A program made the position numbers and the translations under genes. Below are positions 5,150 through 6,509 of a stretch of 6,509 nucleotides of DNA, piece by piece. The notes beneath the pieces were generated by a model, which saw only the letters and a program-made list of their open reading frames with translations, was not told the origin of the DNA and ran no database searches. Position 1 is the first letter of the stretch. Every line of letters starts with the position of its first letter. The DNA is from Bacteroidales bacterium Bact_16 (GTDB lineage: Bacteria; Bacteroidota; Bacteroidia; Bacteroidales; UBA932): the NCBI GenBank assembly GCA_001602885.1, contig LUZH01000044.1:1-6509 (forward strand), read 5' to 3'.

Positions 5150-6330
5150 GCGCGGGCAAGTCTGTAGATGGCTTCCATGTCCTCACGGGCTAGCTTCTTG
5201 AAGCTGCCCACCGTGTGCGTGCCGTCGTGGCTGCATTTGCGGGCCATCTCGCGGATCTCGTCGTCCGTGATGTCGCGGCCCAGCAGCTCGCGGATGCGCG
5301 TCGGCATCCCGATGGCGTGGTAGAAGCGCTCGACGGCCTCGATGCCCTTGAGGGCCGTGCCCTCCGGGTCGTTGTAGTCGTTGGGGACGTCCCAGACGTT
5401 GACGGCGAACTGCACGAAACGCTTGATGTCCTCCTTCATCACGTAGCGCGCCCAGCTCGGCCAGACGGCCGCCAGGCCTGCGCCGTGCGTGACGTCGAAC
5501 ATCGCGCTCAGCTCGTGCTCCAGGTCGTGCGTGGCCCAGTCGTCCTGCACGCCGCAGCCGGTCAGGCCGTTGTGCGCCACGCTGCCGCCCCACATGATCT
5601 GGGCGCGGTTGCGGTAGTCTTCGGGATCCTTGAGGACCGCGAAGACGCACTCCTTCATCGTGCGCAGCACGGCTTCGGCCAGCGCGTCGGTGAAGGTCAT
5701 GTCGGTATCGTGCGTGAAATAACGCTCCATCGTGTGCATCATCATGTCCGTGACGCCGGCGGCCGTCTGGTACGGCGGCAGGGTGAAGGTCCGGCGGGGA
5801 TTCATGATGGCGAACTTGGGACGGGAGATGTCGTTGGAATAGCCGACCTTGATGTCGCCGTCCTCGTTGGTGATGACGCTCGCTTCGCTCATCTCGCTGC
5901 CGGCTGCCGGGATGGTCAGCACGCTCGCGACGGGCAGGCAGACCTGCGCCTCGGCCTTGCCGGAATAGAAGTCCCACACTTCGCCGTCGTACGGCACGCC
6001 ATAGGCGATGGCCTTGGCGGAGTCGATCACGCTGCCGCCGCCCACGGCCAGCAGGAAATCGATGCCTTCCTTGCGGCAGAGGGCGATGCCTTCGTGGACT
6101 TTGGAGAGCCGGGGATTGGGGACGACGCCGCCCAGCTGGAAGACCTCCAGACCGCCTTCGCGGAGCAGGTTGCAGATCTTGTCCAGCAGGCCGGACTTGC
6201 TGGCGCTCTTGCCACCGAAGTGGACCAGGACCTTGTGACCGCCGTATTTCTTGACGAGTCCGGCGACTTTCTCTTCGGAGTGTTCTCCGAACACGACCTG
6301 CGTCGGAGCGTAGTAGTTAAAATCTTTCAT
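5146..6330 (-). CDS. Iron-dependent alcohol dehydrogenase (YqhD/butanol dehydrogenase type)
   Basis: This 394-residue group III alcohol dehydrogenase is close in length to E. coli YqhD. Its N-terminal nucleotide-binding half has FGGKSASKSG (38-47), the equivalent of the FGGGS loop, and GGGSVIDSAKAIA (97-109); the C-terminal half is the helical metal domain. The four expected metal ligands are present: Asp195 and His199 in TDMMMH, His268 in ATHDLEHEL and His282 in DVTHGAG, matching the spacing of the YqhD site (194, 198, 267, 281). It should interconvert aldehydes and alcohols in the cytoplasm with NAD(P)H. YqhD relatives remove toxic short-chain or lipid-derived aldehydes, while Clostridium relatives make butanol; the real substrate here is not known. 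An AAGAGGA Shine-Dalgarno sequence 3 nt before the ATG supports the start. It is the first gene of a pair with the SDR protein. Confidence 0.95.
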   Translation of the reverse strand: MKDFNYYAPTQVVFGEHSEEKVAGLVKKYGGHKVLVHFGGKSASKSGLLDKICNLLREGGLEVFQLGGVVPNPRLSKVHEGIALCRKEGIDFLLAVGGGSVIDSAKAIAYGVPYDGEVWDFYSGKAEAQVCLPVASVLTIPAAGSEMSEASVITNEDGDIKVGYSNDISRPKFAIMNPRRTFTLPPYQTAAGVTDMMMHTMERYFTHDTDMTFTDALAEAVLRTMKECVFAVLKDPEDYRNRAQIMWGGSVAHNGLTGCGVQDDWATHDLEHELSAMFDVTHGAGLAAVWPSWARYVMKEDIKRFVQFAVNVWDVPNDYNDPEGTALKGIEAVERFYHAIGMPTRIRELLGRDITDDEIREMARKCSHDGTHTVGSFKKLAREDMEAIYRLARA

Positions 6331-6333
6331 GGA

Positions 6334-6340
6334 TCCTCTT
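6334..6340 (-). promoter_or_regulatory. Ribosome binding site of the alcohol dehydrogenase gene
   Basis: On the minus strand AAGAGGA ends 3 nt before the ATG at 6330. It is a good Shine-Dalgarno match at slightly short spacing, and it supports this start codon. Confidence 0.5.
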
Positions 6341-6370
6341 GCTAACGGGTTTATGTCTGCAAATTAGCAA
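6339..6370. repeat. 7-bp inverted repeat in the divergent promoter region, candidate operator
   Basis: TTGCTAA (6339-6345) and TTAGCAA (6364-6370) are perfect inverted copies 18 nt apart, 25 bp centre to centre, placing both half-sites on roughly similar faces of the helix. The right arm overlaps a TAATTTG sequence on the minus strand that resembles a shortened -7 box for the alcohol dehydrogenase gene. A repressor or activator site controlling the dehydrogenase is possible. A hairpin in the dehydrogenase mRNA leader, near its ribosome binding site, is the alternative. Confidence 0.4.
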
Positions 6371-6398
6371 TCTTTTTTCGTTTTGTAAGCGTTTTTCC

Positions 6399-6406
6399 TA
6401 TTTTTG
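6399..6406 (+). promoter_or_regulatory. Bacteroidetes -7 promoter element for the gene at 6413
   Basis: TATTTTTG matches TAnnTTTG exactly, with an imperfect TTCG (6377-6380) 18 nt upstream as a possible -33 element. The box ends only 6 nt before the ATG at 6413, so transcription would begin at or next to the start codon. Confidence 0.5.
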
Positions 6407-6412
6407 TGTAAC

Positions 6413-6509
6413 ATGAAACGCGCCCTTTCTCTCTTCATCCTGCTGATCCCCTGCCTCGCCTGGGGCTATCAGGACCACCGCGGCCGCAACCTGGATTCGC
6501 TCGAGCAGG
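6413..6509 (+). CDS. N-terminus of an exported protein (partial, cut by window end)
   Basis: ATG at 6413 opens a frame with 32 complete codons before the window ends. It begins MKRALSLFILLIPCLAWG, a typical signal peptide with a basic start and a hydrophobic core, followed by a charged mature start, YQDHRGRNLDSLEQ. Cleavage after AWG is plausible. The cysteine at position 14 follows IP, a poor lipobox, so a lipoprotein is less likely. An upstream in-frame TAA (6386-6388) with no ATG between it and 6413 fixes this start. The visible part is too short to name the family. Similar starts occur in my memory in TPR-containing Bacteroidetes sensor proteins, but that is only a guess. It is divergent from the alcohol dehydrogenase gene, 82 nt apart. 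Confidence 0.7.
   Translation, partial: MKRALSLFILLIPCLAWGYQDHRGRNLDSLEQ

Noticed and set aside
4145..6345. Long plus-strand frames at 4145-5167 and 5215-6345 (340 and 376 aa)
   Set aside because: They are mirror images of the SDR and alcohol dehydrogenase genes, including the divergent promoter, and have low-complexity Val/Ala/Asp/Arg products.
6426..6454. Lipoprotein signal in the partial exported protein
   Set aside because: The residues before Cys14 are LIP, with proline at -1, which does not fit the lipobox; an ordinary signal peptide fits better.

Overview
The window looks like chromosomal DNA from a member of the Bacteroidetes, most likely a GC-rich Bacteroidales species. The evidence is three exact matches to the Bacteroidetes -7 promoter element TAnnTTTG placed just upstream of genes, mostly weak Shine-Dalgarno sequences, and a secreted protein built from alternating choice-of-anchor J (cleaved-adhesin-like) and fibronectin type III domains. 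Genus cannot be fixed from this sequence. No tRNA, rRNA, CRISPR array, insertion sequence or transposase is visible.

Region by region. (1) Positions 1-2470, minus strand: a large repeat-built secreted protein whose C-terminal end lies beyond the window edge. It is preceded by a 41-residue peptide gene that overlaps it by 4 nt (ATGA). (2) Positions 2471-2615: an intergenic region holding a 7-bp inverted repeat (TTTGACA/TGTCAAA) and a plus-strand -7 box. (3) Positions 2616-2771, plus strand: an unrecognised 51-residue protein. Its stop codon interlocks with the stop codon of the convergent gene through a shared CTAG. (4) Positions 2768-4047, minus strand: a two-gene unit of a CPBP (CAAX/Rce1-like) intramembrane protease followed by a free methionine-R-sulfoxide reductase, overlapping by ATGA. 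(5) Positions 4124-6330, minus strand: a two-gene unit of an iron-dependent (YqhD/butanol-dehydrogenase type) alcohol dehydrogenase followed by an NAD-dependent epimerase/dehydratase-like SDR protein, again overlapping by ATGA. (6) Positions 6331-6412: a divergent promoter region. (7) Positions 6413-6509, plus strand: the signal-peptide start of an exported protein cut by the window end.

The ADH/SDR and CPBP/reductase pairs probably form two transcription units: the CPBP gene has its own -7 box in the 76-nt gap between them. The reductase acts on oxidised free methionine, and the dehydrogenase family often detoxifies aldehydes, so a shared stress theme is possible but is only inference. The most distinctive element is the small-peptide plus adhesin pair. 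The peptide resembles short Bacteroidales proteins found beside secreted proteins, and its last codons carry the ribosome binding site of the adhesin. Nearly all long plus-strand open frames opposite these genes are shadows caused by high GC content.
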